Assembly (NCBI GenBank): GCA_022578605.1 | Contig: MU394054.1 | Span: 684,945 to 748,944, forward strand | Source: Camillea tinctor | Taxonomy: Eukaryota; Ascomycota; Sordariomycetes; Xylariales; Xylariaceae | DNA length: 64,000 nucleotides | Reading direction: 5' to 3' | In this document: piece after piece, positions 11,827 through 23,137 of the stretch | How the letters are laid out: each line of letters opens with the position of its first letter | Numbering within the stretch: the stretch's first letter is position 1 | Notes under the pieces: model-generated | Databases searched by the model: none | What the model was told of the DNA's origin: nothing | The model's input: the letters and a program-made list of their open reading frames with translations, nothing else | Program-made: the position numbers and the translations under genes

Positions 11827-13490
11827 TTACAACTTCCGCTCGGCCCCACGGCGCGCCTTCGCAGCACCGGTCCTCTGGGCGCTGAGCTCGCTGGCGCACT
11901 GCTGGGTCTCGACGACGCGGCTCCAGTCGTCGCTGTCCTCGCCGAGGCTCCAAGCCATGACGCCACCGAGCTCCTCGCCGTCGACGATGTCGGAGAACTT
12001 CTGGCGGATGAACTGGACGTCGTCCCAGGTCCAGTAGATCTCGTTCTCCTCGTCCCAGTACCACATGCCGCCCTCCTCGTCGTCGCACTGGCCCTTCGCC
12101 AGCGCCACGCTGAACGACTTGGACACGTCGGGGCCCTCGCAGTTGCCGAACCCGTACTGGCATCCCAGACCGCAGTGTTCCGCCGACGACCCGCAGAATC
12201 CGTACGCCGAGCAGCAGCTCATGTCCTCGCCGAGACCCGCGCACGTGAAGCTCGAGCCCACGCCGCAGCTGCCGTCGGTGGAGGGGACCAGGGTGGAGGG
12301 GATGGGTGGTGGGCACACGTTCTGCTTCTCGAAGGTCATGGAGCCGGAGGTGCCGGCGTCGCTGCCGTCGTCGTGCTCGCCCTTGACCATGGGGCAGCCA
12401 GTGGGCTCGGTGCACTTGGCGCCGGGCTGGGTCTGGAAGTACCGGGCGTAGTAGGCGAGGCCGAGGTTGATCTTGGACGACTCGAGACCGAGCTCCTTGT
12501 AGTGGCGGATGATCTCGAGCGAGGCCTTAACCGACGAGTGGTGGCCGGTGGCGGTGTCGCGGCGGTTGGTGAGGTCGTAGGTCATGACGTTGACCATGTC
12601 GACCGAAGCGAAGATGGTGGGGCTGTTCTCGGAGGTGTAGGCGATCATGTCACGCTCGAGACCGGGGGAGGCGATGGATAGCTCTTTGCCCATAGGGTGG
12701 AGCTGCTCCCGGAGGAGCGAGAGCATCTCGGGGAACGCGCAGATCTCGGCCGTCTTACCCGAGTTCGGGTTCTCCTTGTAATCAGGGCCGTTGCCGCCCG
12801 GGTACTCCCAGTCGATATCGACGAAGTCGAAGCCGTGCTTCTGGCACATGTCCGCAACGTTCTTCGCCCACACCATGCGGGTCTCCTGCGTTGACGAGCC
12901 CTCGCTGAATCCTGAGTTATAGCTCCATCCGCCAATCGCGATACCGACTTTGACGCCTTCATCGAACATGGCGCGCACCTCGGTAACGGACATGAAAGGG
13001 GTGTACTCGCGTGGCGGCGAGCATGTAAAGAGCTCGGAGTCCGCGTGGGCGAGGATCACGTGGGTGATGCCAGTAGTGATCTCTCTCCCTGGCAAGTCCT
13101 TCATATGGTCCCTGTATCAAGTTAGTTTTCGCCTTCTCGTCTCCCCGGGGATAGACATGGGAATACATACTCATCTAGATACACCACATTGCGTACAGCG
13201 CAGTCACTGCTGGAGCTGCCAGAGCCGCTGGAGCTAACAGGGCTATTGGAGCTGGTAGAGCTGACCGGGCTGTTGGAGCTGGTAGAGCTGTCGGAGCCAA
13301 CAGGGCTGTTGGAGTCGGTAGAGCTACCGGAACCGCTGGGCTTGTTGGGATTATAGCTGCTAACCTTGCTAATGCTCTTGTGGCCGTCGCCGGAACCGGT
13401 GCTGTCGCTGCCGCCGGCGGGGGGTGCGGCGACGGCGGCGGCAGCAACGCCCGCCATCGTGATGGCTAGAAGGCTGCTAGCAAACTTCAT
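11827..13490 (-). CDS. Secreted GH18 chitinase with an internal CBM18 (hevein-like) module
   Basis: Predicted 534-residue secreted endochitinase from two exons (13490-13171 and 13111-11827; intron 59 bp). The N-terminus MKFASSLLAITMAGVAAAAV is a signal peptide. A Ser/Pro/Asn-rich linker with near-repeats of SSNSPVSS (about 50-92) follows. The GH18 barrel begins at NVVYLDE and carries the signature DFVDIDWE, with Asp202, Asp205, Asp207 and the proton donor Glu209 intact; the SIGG-equivalent is IAIGGWSYN. A Cys-rich chitin-binding type 1 module occupies about residues 389-431 (CGVGSSFTCAGLGED...CCSAYGFCGSS). The final barrel strand, GGVMAWSLGED at about 489-499, lies after that module, so the binding domain interrupts the catalytic domain rather than flanking it. 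Expected role: chitin hydrolysis in cell-wall turnover, nutrition or mycoparasitism. The C-terminus is basic. Confidence 0.93.
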
Positions 13491-13840
13491 AATGAACGGA
13501 TTAATTAATTAACTAATTATGTGACTATATGAGTATTAAAGAGCGAGAGAAAGAAAGAAGCCTACTGTAACCCGTCACTGATGGAAGCAACACTGCTTGT
13601 CGCAACGTCGGCATGAATGGTTATATACATCCTAAACATTCCTATTCTAAAGCTTTGGCCTTGAAGTCCACCATTCGTCTCTCCGATTATCGCAATTTCT
13701 CGCGCGGGTTCTGGAAAGGAGGCGCTCATAGCCATAATCTAAGCCCGATCATATCCTTGGCTCGCTCAGTTATAGTTTTCTACCAAATTAATCATTTTCA
13801 TAAAGGTTACTCCCTTGCGGTGATCTTAAGGGTAGCATGG

Positions 13841-13913
13841 AGATGAGCTAATAGAAAGATACCAATAGCGCTCATAGGAATCGAACCTACACTAACTATT
13901 AAACTCGCCAAGT
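13841..13913 (-). repeat. 73-bp direct repeat, copy 1, with tRNA-type B box
   Basis: Identical over 73 bases to 14070-14142; the flanking bases differ on both sides. Read on the minus strand it contains GGTTCGATTCC, a perfect match to the RNA polymerase III B box (T arm), flanked by bases able to form a T stem, and then GAGCGCTA as a possible acceptor strand. I could not fold a complete tRNA, so this is more likely a tRNA fragment or a tRNA-derived short element than a working gene. Confidence 0.75.
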
Positions 13914-14055
13914 AGTCCACAGCCACAAGTGTGCGCCCACGCATCCAAAGTATATGAACAAAGTATAAGAACAGAAAACTTAAAAACGAACAGAAACAAT
14001 GGACACTCCCGGGACTGAACACTCAACCTTGCGATGAAACAGCAACACTTGTGGA

Positions 14056-14106
14056 CTATGAGCGCTACCAGATGAGCTAATAGAAAGATACCAATAGCGC
14101 TCATAG
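14056..14106. repeat. 12-bp perfect inverted repeat (hairpin)
   Basis: CTATGAGCGCTA at 14056-14067 is the exact reverse complement of TAGCGCTCATAG at 14095-14106, with a 27-base loop. The right arm is inside repeat copy 2 and overlaps its acceptor-like strand. The left arm lies just outside the repeat. On the minus strand the loop contains an A-box-like TTAGCTCATCTGGTAG. Confidence 0.7.
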
Positions 14107-14142
14107 GAATCGAACCTACACTAACTATTAAACTCGCCAAGT
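14070..14142 (-). repeat. 73-bp direct repeat, copy 2
   Basis: Second exact copy of the 13841-13913 unit, 156 bases after the end of copy 1. On the minus strand the sequence running out of this copy (about 14083-14005) adds an A-box-like TAGCTCATCTGGTAG and, further on, GTTCAGTCCCGGGAG, which resembles a degraded T arm. The region therefore looks like two or more nested tRNA-like relics. Confidence 0.75.
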
Positions 14143-15630
14143 CATGGTGGACATCCCGAAGCCTTAAGTTGTGAGATTATCGACGGATGGAAGTGGCTAG
14201 GATCATCATCGCAGCCGGGCCACATGGGAGACCAAGCATCTAAGAATAATCATAATATAACCTTAATTTTCTGGCTACGGGAATAACTGTGGTATGCCCC
14301 GTTAAAAAGCTTTTTTTGAATCTATAATTTCCATGCTTCGTTGGGTATTTGCTCTCAGAAGGCAAACCAGGTTCGAAGGATTGATGGGCCATAACCTATG
14401 CCATTGAGGATCGGTATGGCCCGGTATATGCGCATATTCCCCCCACCCGTAATGCTTCAATCTCCTTTTCGTTTTCTTGAACACTTCGTCCCGTATAGAG
14501 TTCCACTTTGCTGAGTGATAACACATATTAGATGTATCGTTACCCCGGTATGTTGGTCTATTCAAAGTTGTAGACTTAATCGTCACGTGTCAATAGATGT
14601 AGACCAACGAGTAGATTAATGCCGGGTTTGTTGATCAGTTGTCATATCCTCCTTTACAAGGAGGGGACAGGCATAGGGTTTCCTACGAAATAACGACTGA
14701 ATTTAGACCGTGGTTCTCGTGAAATGGATAATGATCGTAAAATAGGAGACTGGGACGATCGTGAAAGATAAAATACAATGCAGCTACAATAAAGTGGGAA
14801 ACGCCGTGAGGGGCGCTCATGGCCCTAGACAGTAGAAATGATGGGTAGACCCGAGGCGAAGGAGTTATCCAGGGCTTGATCGCCCATCACCACCGTTCCG
14901 GGTTTTTGTGTGTACACACTGGCCTCAGGCCGGCCATCTTGAACCACCATTTCTGGTGGAACCATGCCCTGTTCACGATAATCACTCTTATTTTGGATGG
15001 CATTTTGATGAGGCTGAATTTCAGTGATTGCCCTAATCCAATCAAGTGCCTACAAAAAGAAAATTAAGCAAAAAGGGGAGGGGGTTAGGAGCACCATAGA
15101 TACATGTCAAGCTATAACAAGCTTTGTGCGTCACGTCTAGGAAGCCAGAGAGACGGTAATCAAGCTTTGAGATGGAAGGTAGAAAACCCACATGGGATAC
15201 ATCGGGGTCAGCGAACTATTTTTAGGAGCGACATTTATCGTCAACCGGTATTAGGTAGATAGGCACATGATCTATGATAGATATCAACTTACCCCTGCAG
15301 CTTAAAGTAAGACCGTGGATGACATGTGATCTTGCCGTGATAGTAAAAAGGCGAAAGGAGGGGAGGGAGTCGGTGATAAAGTATATGCACACTCGAATAT
15401 AGGCTCTCTTATTTCATTAATAATCGATTCCTCCCGATCAGTCGATTGAGAGGTTTGGTTTGATATATGTAATAAAAAGGTATCGTATCGACTTGCTTCT
15501 CTCGAGATCGACCGCGTAATCAAACAATCAGCTCTGCCTAAAAGCAACGCACCACCAAGGCAAATGTGCAAGAAGTAAAGCATCTAACGATCAATCAGGT
15601 CTTCAGACCGATCTGACTGATTACTCGTTT

Positions 15631-16861
15631 TCATCCTTGCAGCTCGTGAATCGGTCCCATTGTTGGTTGACCGTATCTCGCATCGCCTCCTGAGTGCCCT
15701 CCCATGCTCGGAGCCGAGATAGGGGACGGGAGACCGTGCCGGCCTCCATCGTGTGTACCTGACATATCCGATACGCTCGAGTGTCTAGCGTTGTAGTAGT
15801 TTCCGTGTATATCCGGGTTGTAGGCCTGATATCTTTGCTGCGAAAATTGCGCTGAGACGGGTGAGACCAGACTGGTAGCTGCTGATGTGTTGGAGACCCT
15901 TTCAGGCTCATCTGCAGCTAGCTCGGACTTGAAGCCAGAGAGCGAGGGGTCTGTGTGATCCGGGTTATCGCTTGGTAGAGGTGGCGGGGCTTGTGTCGTT
16001 GGTAGGGTTGATGCAGAATGGTCTTCATCCTTATTCTTCTTATTCTTCCGTCTTTGTAGCATTATCGTGATGACGATGAGACATACGACGATGACACCGA
16101 CAGCTCCAGCTCCCACGCCTACTCCGATTTTAATAGCGGTTGAAGGTCCACCTGCAGTGTCATCGGGCGTCGAGATAGGATCCGGAGTAGTGAGTCCTGT
16201 AGGGCTAGCAGTTACTTCTGTGGTCAGTGACGATCCCGTTGTAGTCGCTGCCGTCGTTGCCAAAGACGTTTGCGAGTTTTGTGTAGGGGCATCTGTTGCT
16301 GAAGCTGGCTCGAAACCCGGATAGAAGGAAATAGTCTCGCCAGACCCAAGAGGCAGGTGTGCGATGTTGGTGAGCGTAGGACCGTCTTTGAAGAGGGGAG
16401 TCTTTCCCTTGCAATCGCACTTGTCGGGTACTCTAAGGCCTCCCTTACCGTCGGACTCTTTGCATCCAGCCCACTCCTCCTCGTTCTTAGTATTATCGTC
16501 GGAAACCATGCACCGAACTAAGCCAACCCATTGCTGGTCGTAGAAGTCTCCTTTTTTCGGACAAGCGGCCGAACCAAAACTCTGGTCAGTGCAACCGGCT
16601 ACATATGTGCTGCTATCTATAGAGTTCACAGGTCAGTATGTTGTTTTTTTTCCTAGTTTAGGTCAATTTGTTTAGCTTAATGTTCTTACACTTGCTGTTA
16701 TAGCAGGCGTTGCTTGAAAGGCAGTTGTCGCCGCGGTTGCAACATGCGAAATGCTCTCCACGTCCGGCATCGTTCCCGCAAGGAATGAAATCATCGATGG
16801 ACCGGACGTTGACATTGGACCAGCATGTCCCGTTTGCTAGCATAGGATTGTAGTCACCCAT
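15631..16861 (-). CDS. Cys-rich single-pass membrane protein, possible cell-surface sensor
   Basis: Predicted 385-residue protein from exons 16861-16690 and 16616-15631 (intron 73 bp, GTAAGA donor; the codon across the junction is completed in frame). The N-terminal half is an ectodomain rich in cysteines (CWSN, CGND, FACCNRGDNCLSSNACY, then AGCTDQSFGSAACP and CDCKGKTP). A Ser/Thr/Pro-rich stalk (about 165-215) follows. One strong transmembrane helix spans about 219-244 (IKIGVGVGAGAVGVIVV...), followed at once by the stop-transfer cluster QRRKNKKNK and a cytosolic Pro/Ser-rich tail of about 130 residues. This layout is common in fungal wall-sensor-like proteins. The first exon lacks a signal peptide; either a further 5' exon exists or the start is misplaced. 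No enzymatic motif was seen and the function is unknown. Confidence 0.75.
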
Positions 16862-18253
16862 CTCGAAGACACGTGGTAGGCGTGTACATGAAGAGAAGGG
16901 AAAGGGGTTAGAAGAATCTCACTGGAGGGAACATAGATGGAATATGGAAAAATGTCAAAAGGGGAAAAAAATAAAAATAAAAATAAAAAGTAGAAAGTGG
17001 AAGGATGAATGCGAAGGTAAAAAGATCAAAGGTCACGGTGTTTTGGTCTGGTATAGTTATGTATTTAGTACCTACCTAACCCTTTCTTGTAAGTTTGATG
17101 CAACCGACTTGATGCAATTAATCTGTTTGCTGTTAGAGATGCTGGGACCAATGAGGGTAAATCTCGCTGTTGCCCAGCAGCAAGCTTGTATTACTTTCTG
17201 ATACAAACCTCATTCTATTCACTACTACTTACATGTATCGGTACCTTGCTTGTGGATGATATGTCACAAACCCCATCACTGACCTCGATGAATAACTCTA
17301 TTCTACTTAGATCCTATGTATCACTACGGAGAATCTGATTGACTTAAGTACTATACGACAGGTGATGTACCGGCGATAGGGGAAAGGGGTTGACAAATTT
17401 CAGACGACGCGAGATTTCCGAATGGATACATGATTTGTAGTGCTGATCTAAGTACTTGTACTATGTACCTAGTAGGTAACTTAATAATGTTAACAAAGAA
17501 AAAAGGCAAACTATTCTAGAACTATGAAAACTAACCTAGGTTACTGCACTGCACTACTAGGGGTCTCCCTACGACGATGTTTTACCAGACAGTATGTTAT
17601 AATCCAAGTACATTTTTTAGTACTACTATGTAGGTTGAGATGCAACTCCCGATTCCTAACATGTACATGTGATATCTAGTATTACTTGAAAAAGCGTTTG
17701 TAATACATAGAATCCAAGCGTGCACAGTTATCTAGCCTTAGGTAGGCTAGATAAATATATAGGGGAATATATAGCATTGAATATGTGATTTAACGACAGG
17801 GACTTATATGCATAAGCATCTACAACCCCGAACTAACTTCTCGAACTACTCACCACTTACAAGAAACAAAAAATAAAAGCAGCCGCGAAAGGTAACAAAC
17901 ACTATATGTACACAATTGATTCTTGATACTAAACAGCATCTATTAATTTGAAATAAAATAGGTTCCATATTACTTTTCAAAAATCATCTTCCTAAAGGGA
18001 AGCTATCCGAATTTACAAGCCAAGCTAGCCCCTTAAAAAGCAAGGAAGGAAGAATTGAAAAAAAAGGGGGAAGTTGAATCTATAACCAAGTAGAATATAC
18101 AAAATTGACATTACCACATATACCTTTAACAAGGTTTCGTATCGTATACTCATCCATATAAATATATATATACCCACCCCAATCATCCATCCCTATTTTA
18201 TTTGGAACCTCCAGAAACAGGTTGTTAACCCGAATAAATAACCATATTCCTCA
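16862..18253. other. AT-rich intergenic region
   Basis: This lies between the 5' end of the membrane-protein gene and the 3' end of the GH31 gene. It could contain an unrecognised first exon of the membrane-protein gene close to 16862-17000. No other coding signal was seen. A-rich runs occur near 16965-16990 and 18055-18070. Confidence 0.45.
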
Positions 18254-21164
18254 TTAGATCTGCACCTCCACGGTGAACGCCTCGGTGAGCGGCCTATCCA
18301 CCAAGATGCTCACGCTCTGCACGCCATCCTCCGAAGCCGCCACCCTCTCGACGACCTCCCCATCGACCTTGAACACAGTCGCATCCGAGTGTCCCAACCC
18401 CAAGAACGTCACCTTGGCGAGGCGCGTGCCCTCGTCCTGGTAGCCGAACTCGCCGGCCACGCTGAGCACGCCGTCGGCGTAGCTGAACTCGATGCTGGTG
18501 GTGGCCGGCTGCTCGATGCTCACGCCGTCGTCGACGTACAGCGTGCCGCGGGCGGTGCCGTCGCGGGCGAGCGGGACCAGGATCTCGAAGGGCTGCTTGC
18601 GCAGCTCGGTGGTGGTGGCCGCGGCCTCGAGGCGCAGCGGGACGACGACGCCGCCGCGCAGGAACAGCGGCAGGTCGGCCCAGCCCTGGTCCGCGACGGT
18701 GATGGGCGCGGCGGCGCCCTCGATCTGCGCGTGGGTGTAGAAGTCGTAGAAGACGTCGTCGGGCAGGTAGACGTCGACGGAGGTGGCGTCCTCCTCGGTG
18801 ACGGGGGCGACGAGCAGCGCGGGGCCGAGGAAGTACTGCAGCTCGAGGGCGAAGGTGTTCTTGTCGGAAGGGTAGTGGTAGAACAGCGGGGAGGCGAGGG
18901 GCGTGCCGTCGGCGCTCTGCGCCCGCAGCGCCGTGTACATGTAGTCGAGCAGGCGGTAGCGGATGGCGATGAACTTGCGGCCCGACTCGGCGGTCGCGGG
19001 CCACCGGTACAGCTCCTGCGGCACGGACTCGAACGCGTTGTGCACGCGGAAGAAGGGCGAGAAGGCACCCAGCGCCGCCCACCGCGCGCACAGCTGCTCC
19101 GTCGTGTTGTCCCCGAACCCGCACGTGTCTGCGCCCACCATGGGGATCTGGTAGATGGCTGCGAACGCCAGCATGCTGCGCACCGCGAGCCGGTACTGCG
19201 CCCACGACGACACGTTGTCGCCCAGCCAGTGGCCTACCTTGGTTCCTGCGCCGACGAACGTGCTACGTGTGATGATCATGGGCCGCAAAGTGGGCCGGCG
19301 CTGAAGCATGGCCTCGTGTGATGCGATCGACATCATGCTGCCGTACAGGTTGTGCGTGTCGTACATGGTGAGGCCGTTGGCGTGGATGAGGTCTGTGTTC
19401 ACCGTCTTGTTCGACAGGCCACCTTCGGCCGCATTCCAGCTGTCCAGATACGCAGCCTTGTTATGGATCGCGTACTGCGGGAACAGCAGATCTCGGCCCG
19501 GAAGGCCCTTCTGCTCTCCGCCCTCGCTCTGGCGCGGAGCAACTAGGTGGTCGAAGTGCTCGCTCGGGGTACCGTCGCGGATCTCGAGAGAGCGAGTTTG
19601 CTCGCCGTGGCTCGTGCAGTTCAGCGTTCCTTCAGGCTGGAAGGCGCAGGAAAACCCTGGCAGGGGCCGGGGTGGCGTACGCACTGGCGGTGGCTCAGGG
19701 GGGTAGCCGATAGCCGAAACATCTGGGTTGTCGCAAGGGAAGAAGCACGGGAAGTTGGACGGCTCGTTCATATCGATCCATAGGGCGTCGATATCAACAC
19801 CATCCTCAGGCGAGAAGAAGGTGGCGAACTCGTTGTTCCAGTAGCTCGTGATATTCTCGGAGAACCAATCGGGGAATGCGGTCACGCCGGGCCATACGAC
19901 TCCTTTCCAAACCGAGCCATTGGCGCGCAGCATAAAAATGTTGTCATCCACACCGCGTTGGAATGCTGCCGGGAAGTCCTGGTATGCTACAGCTGGATCA
20001 ACCATGACAACATAGTGCTGGTCATGCTCATGTAGGTAGTGTACGAGCTCGCGCATCATGGATAGAGGGAACCGCTCTGGGTCGACAGAGAACACCTGAG
20101 AACTGTTAGCAGAAAGTAATGGCTTTGTTACATGGTTTTACTTCTTACTCTTCTCCGGTACATATAGTCGATATCCGTCCACATGGTCTCTAGAGGAATA
20201 CCAGCTTGGCTGTAGTTGTATACTACCTCTGCTACCTCGTAGACATCCTGGTATCCGTATCGGCAGTTGTGGAAACCGAAGCCCCAGTACGGCATCATAG
20301 CAGGTAAACCGACGATCTCGGCATACTGCTTCGTAACCTCGATCGGGTCTGGACCCGCGACGAAGTAGAAGTCTAGTACGCCTCCCAGGGAGTTGTACTC
20401 GAGGTATTGCCCCGCCTCCTCTGTGTTGTTGATCATAATGTCCATGCCATTGGAGTTGAGGAAAAGGACACCATGTGACCCAGTCTCGCGGTGTTCGTAG
20501 TAGACTGGGTGGTTGCCGTACAAATTGGCACCCTCAGGCACGGCGTAGGAGTCCTGTGACCAAAACGTGCGGATGTAGTTCGTCGTGTTGAGCATAAACG
20601 GGTCTGAGTGTTCACCCAAGCCGTACAGGCTGGGATTCTCGGGCAATTTGGTCCTCAAGCGGAGGTACTGCGATTCGAAGACTATGTTCGCGGCAGAGGT
20701 GTCGAAGAGCACCTCGCCTGACTCGGAACGCGACACAGTGAAGGAGAAGGGGCTCTCGACGTAGTCAAACTTCAATGCCGACTTGTCTGCAGAGCTACCG
20801 CCGCTTTCCGGGCGCGGGAACACCGACTCAGGCACCTGGTAGACGCTGTTGCCGGCATCTAGGATCTTAACGTGAAGCCTGTTGTCTAACACATCTGTTA
20901 GTAGGGATGCATATAGTACAGGGTGCTGTTGCACATACCAGTATCATACGAAACCTCCAAGGTGAGATCCTCTACGTCTATGCCGTAGGCATTACAGGCC
21001 TCACCGGCGAGGGTCAAGTCGGCGGTAAGGCCAGAGGCGGTGGTCTTGACATTTGAAGCAGCGTAGCCAGGACAAGCCGATAGAGGGTCGGCAGTGGTAG
21101 GATAATCTCTCCTTACAACAGCAGCAGCCGAAGCGGCTGCGGCCATGAAGAGTAGACTCGCCAT
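18254..21164 (-). CDS. agdC: Secreted GH31 alpha-glucosidase-type enzyme (AgdC-like)
   Basis: Predicted 937-residue secreted glycoside hydrolase from exons 21164-20939, 20894-20149 and 20095-18254. Introns are 44 and 53 bp, with a CTAAC branch site just before the first acceptor. A signal peptide ([17 protein letters not shown]) precedes [20 protein letters not shown], which resembles the mature start of fungal AgdC-type alpha/beta-glucosidases; the symbol rests on that resemblance. A GH31 N-domain segment (GLGEHSDPF) follows. The nucleophile motif [10 protein letters not shown] (Asp432) and the acid/base motif [10 protein letters not shown] (Asp617) are both intact, as is GADTCGF. A C-terminal beta-sandwich ([23 protein letters not shown]) completes the family length. 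Expected role: release of glucose from maltose-type or related oligosaccharides outside the cell. The last exon is markedly GC-rich, so long antisense frames there are shadows. Confidence 0.94.
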
Positions 21165-23115
21165 GTTAGCGTAACCGACAATTTCACGCGTGAAGTGAAC
21201 AAGGCTGTATTGTCTGAATTATGGTGTGGTGGTCATGGCCTCCATCTTATATACCTACCTAAACTGCCTGCATACCTTGCTAGCCTACCTGTGTGTCTAT
21301 GTCTAGGCTAGTTTGACATTTTCCCAGCCCAGCATCTCGCCACCATCACCGCCTCCTGGCTAGCGTAGTTCCCTCGGTCCTTGACCCCGCATGTATGGCA
21401 AGAAAGTATGTGAGCTGTAATGACTACATCTACGCATGGAGGGATCTGTGCCCACACGAACCCCAGTATGCCCAGAGCTACCCCACAGGGGCTGAGGTTA
21501 TGTTTTTGGTATTCCGCCGAGAACAACTGCAGGCGCCGATTCCTTCGAGAACACAGGAAAATGAATGCATGTGAATTCCCGGCATGCCCGCGGAGCTAAT
21601 GTTTATACAGGTAGGTAGGGTTATCTTCAGAGCAAAAAAGGCGGCCAAGCCCGAGAGTATTCCCAAACGATAATATGAAGTGAGATTGAACTAAGATTCC
21701 CGTCCGTCATGGCGGTATAATAAGAGTAGCGGAGGGAGTCAAAGAAAAAGAATGTATACGGGCAGGTGAAAAGCTAAAACGGCGCTTTTGCGGACATTTC
21801 ACGGGCCTTTTCTTTTTTTCTCTCTGTTCTTTCAGGGGAAGCTGGTCTACTGGTCTTCTTGGCTTTCTATTTCCCCACAGAGGAGACAGAACTTTAACTG
21901 GGAACTGGGGGGAATTTGGGGGAAGAGAGGAGATATCTCCGCAATAAACTACCCAATAAACAGCACGACCCCAAGTCTAGAGCTTCTCTCCCCCGCAAAT
22001 ATCCCTGTCGACTGGGTATGTTCTTGGCTTCCCTGACCCAGGAACTATCGGATCGTTCCTTGACTGACGTCTTCGTTTTTATTCATTTGTTTATTCTTTA
22101 TTTTCATTATCATTATTGTCCACTCTTTATTTCTTGAGTTTTGATCTCCACATCATGGGGCTCTAGTAGTTTATATCCCTCTTCCTTATACTAGTGCGCA
22201 TAGCTCATCTCTAGTAGTATGGCAAGTTATGAGCTATATAGCTAATGATGGTATGGCCCGATTACTTGTAGATCAATGAATGTCATCGTTCGAGTAACTA
22301 TCACGGACAACGGCTTGGAATCATGTGATGAAGCAGGGGGTTTATTTTCTCAAGTCTAGTACGACCGGCTTGGCAACCGGTCGACGTTAAACAACGTGTT
22401 AAAGATGCGGGTAACCGATACCGATGCATTCCTTCGTGTTTCTGATCCCATGGTACCCTTACCGCTGCATAGAATGTTAGGTGTGTTACATGCTTAACCT
22501 TATGATTAAGCTTAATAGGTAGATTAAGAGCAGTGCTTTTATTTAGTTGGTAGATACTTACCTGCCGACCTAACTTATGGTATATAATCCGACTTACACG
22601 TCTCCTACGCATCTCGCACGTTTGTTTTTCGAAATAAACTCCTTTTTGAACTCTTTCTTCTCCTTTCTCGCAATGGGCCACTGCCAAGCACCGCTGGGTC
22701 TCTCGGTGTGCTTCGGCGCTTCTTGCATTGCTTGTCATAGAACTATATTATTCAAAGTCGTGAGATCAAACCAAGGCGGCATTCTAGGTTAGATAGCTTC
22801 GGCGACCGAGTGCAACGTAAATGGGTTAGCTTCACATGGAAAATAAACTCCGCCTCCGACTCCGACTCCGCCTCGGTCTGGCTTCTCCAACCCCACGGTA
22901 CGGTGGGGGAATTGAGTTAAGTGGGAGAAAAAGGTACAACTCCAATGCGTTTATTACGTAAGTACTCTATAAGAGAGAGATTCCGCGCTTGAGCATTCGT
23001 AAGGAATACTCGCTTATAGACGGCTTTTCTCGTCTATGCACGCAGAATTAATAGAGACGTCATTTCGTTGCGTGAAACCGGATCTATATTGGATATTTAG
23101 ATGTGTAAAGAAGAA

Positions 23116-23137
23116 GGGGGAGGGGGGGGGGGGGGGG
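23116..23137 (+). repeat. Poly-G tract (G5-A-G16)
   Basis: Five G, one A, then sixteen consecutive G on the plus strand. It is able to form a G-quadruplex and is a likely site of sequencing or assembly length error. It is not within a gene. Confidence 0.9.

Larger units (their letters stand above)
13491..15630. other. Intergenic region with tRNA-like direct repeats
   Basis: The first 150 bases are the AT-rich promoter side of the chitinase gene (TTAATTAATTAACTAATTA near 13501). A 73-bp direct repeat lies at 13841-13913 and 14070-14142. From 14150 to 15630 no gene could be supported. A 93-codon minus-strand frame at 15302-15583 begins with a signal-peptide-like segment, but the rest is nondescript and it sits in the 3' flank of the next gene. 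Confidence 0.45.

Noticed and set aside
15302..15583. 93-codon minus-strand frame with a signal-peptide-like start (MLYFLHICLGGALLLGRADC).
   Set aside because: The rest has no domain or conserved Cys pattern, and it lies directly in the 3' flank of the membrane-protein gene. A chance frame is more likely than a secreted small protein.
18294..19321. Long open frames antisense to and out of frame with the GH31 gene (up to 310 codons).
   Set aside because: They mirror GC-rich third codon positions of the GH31 exon and have Arg/Ala/Pro-rich, domain-free sequence. The same applies to long shadow frames over the transporter, chitinase and CVNH-LysM genes.
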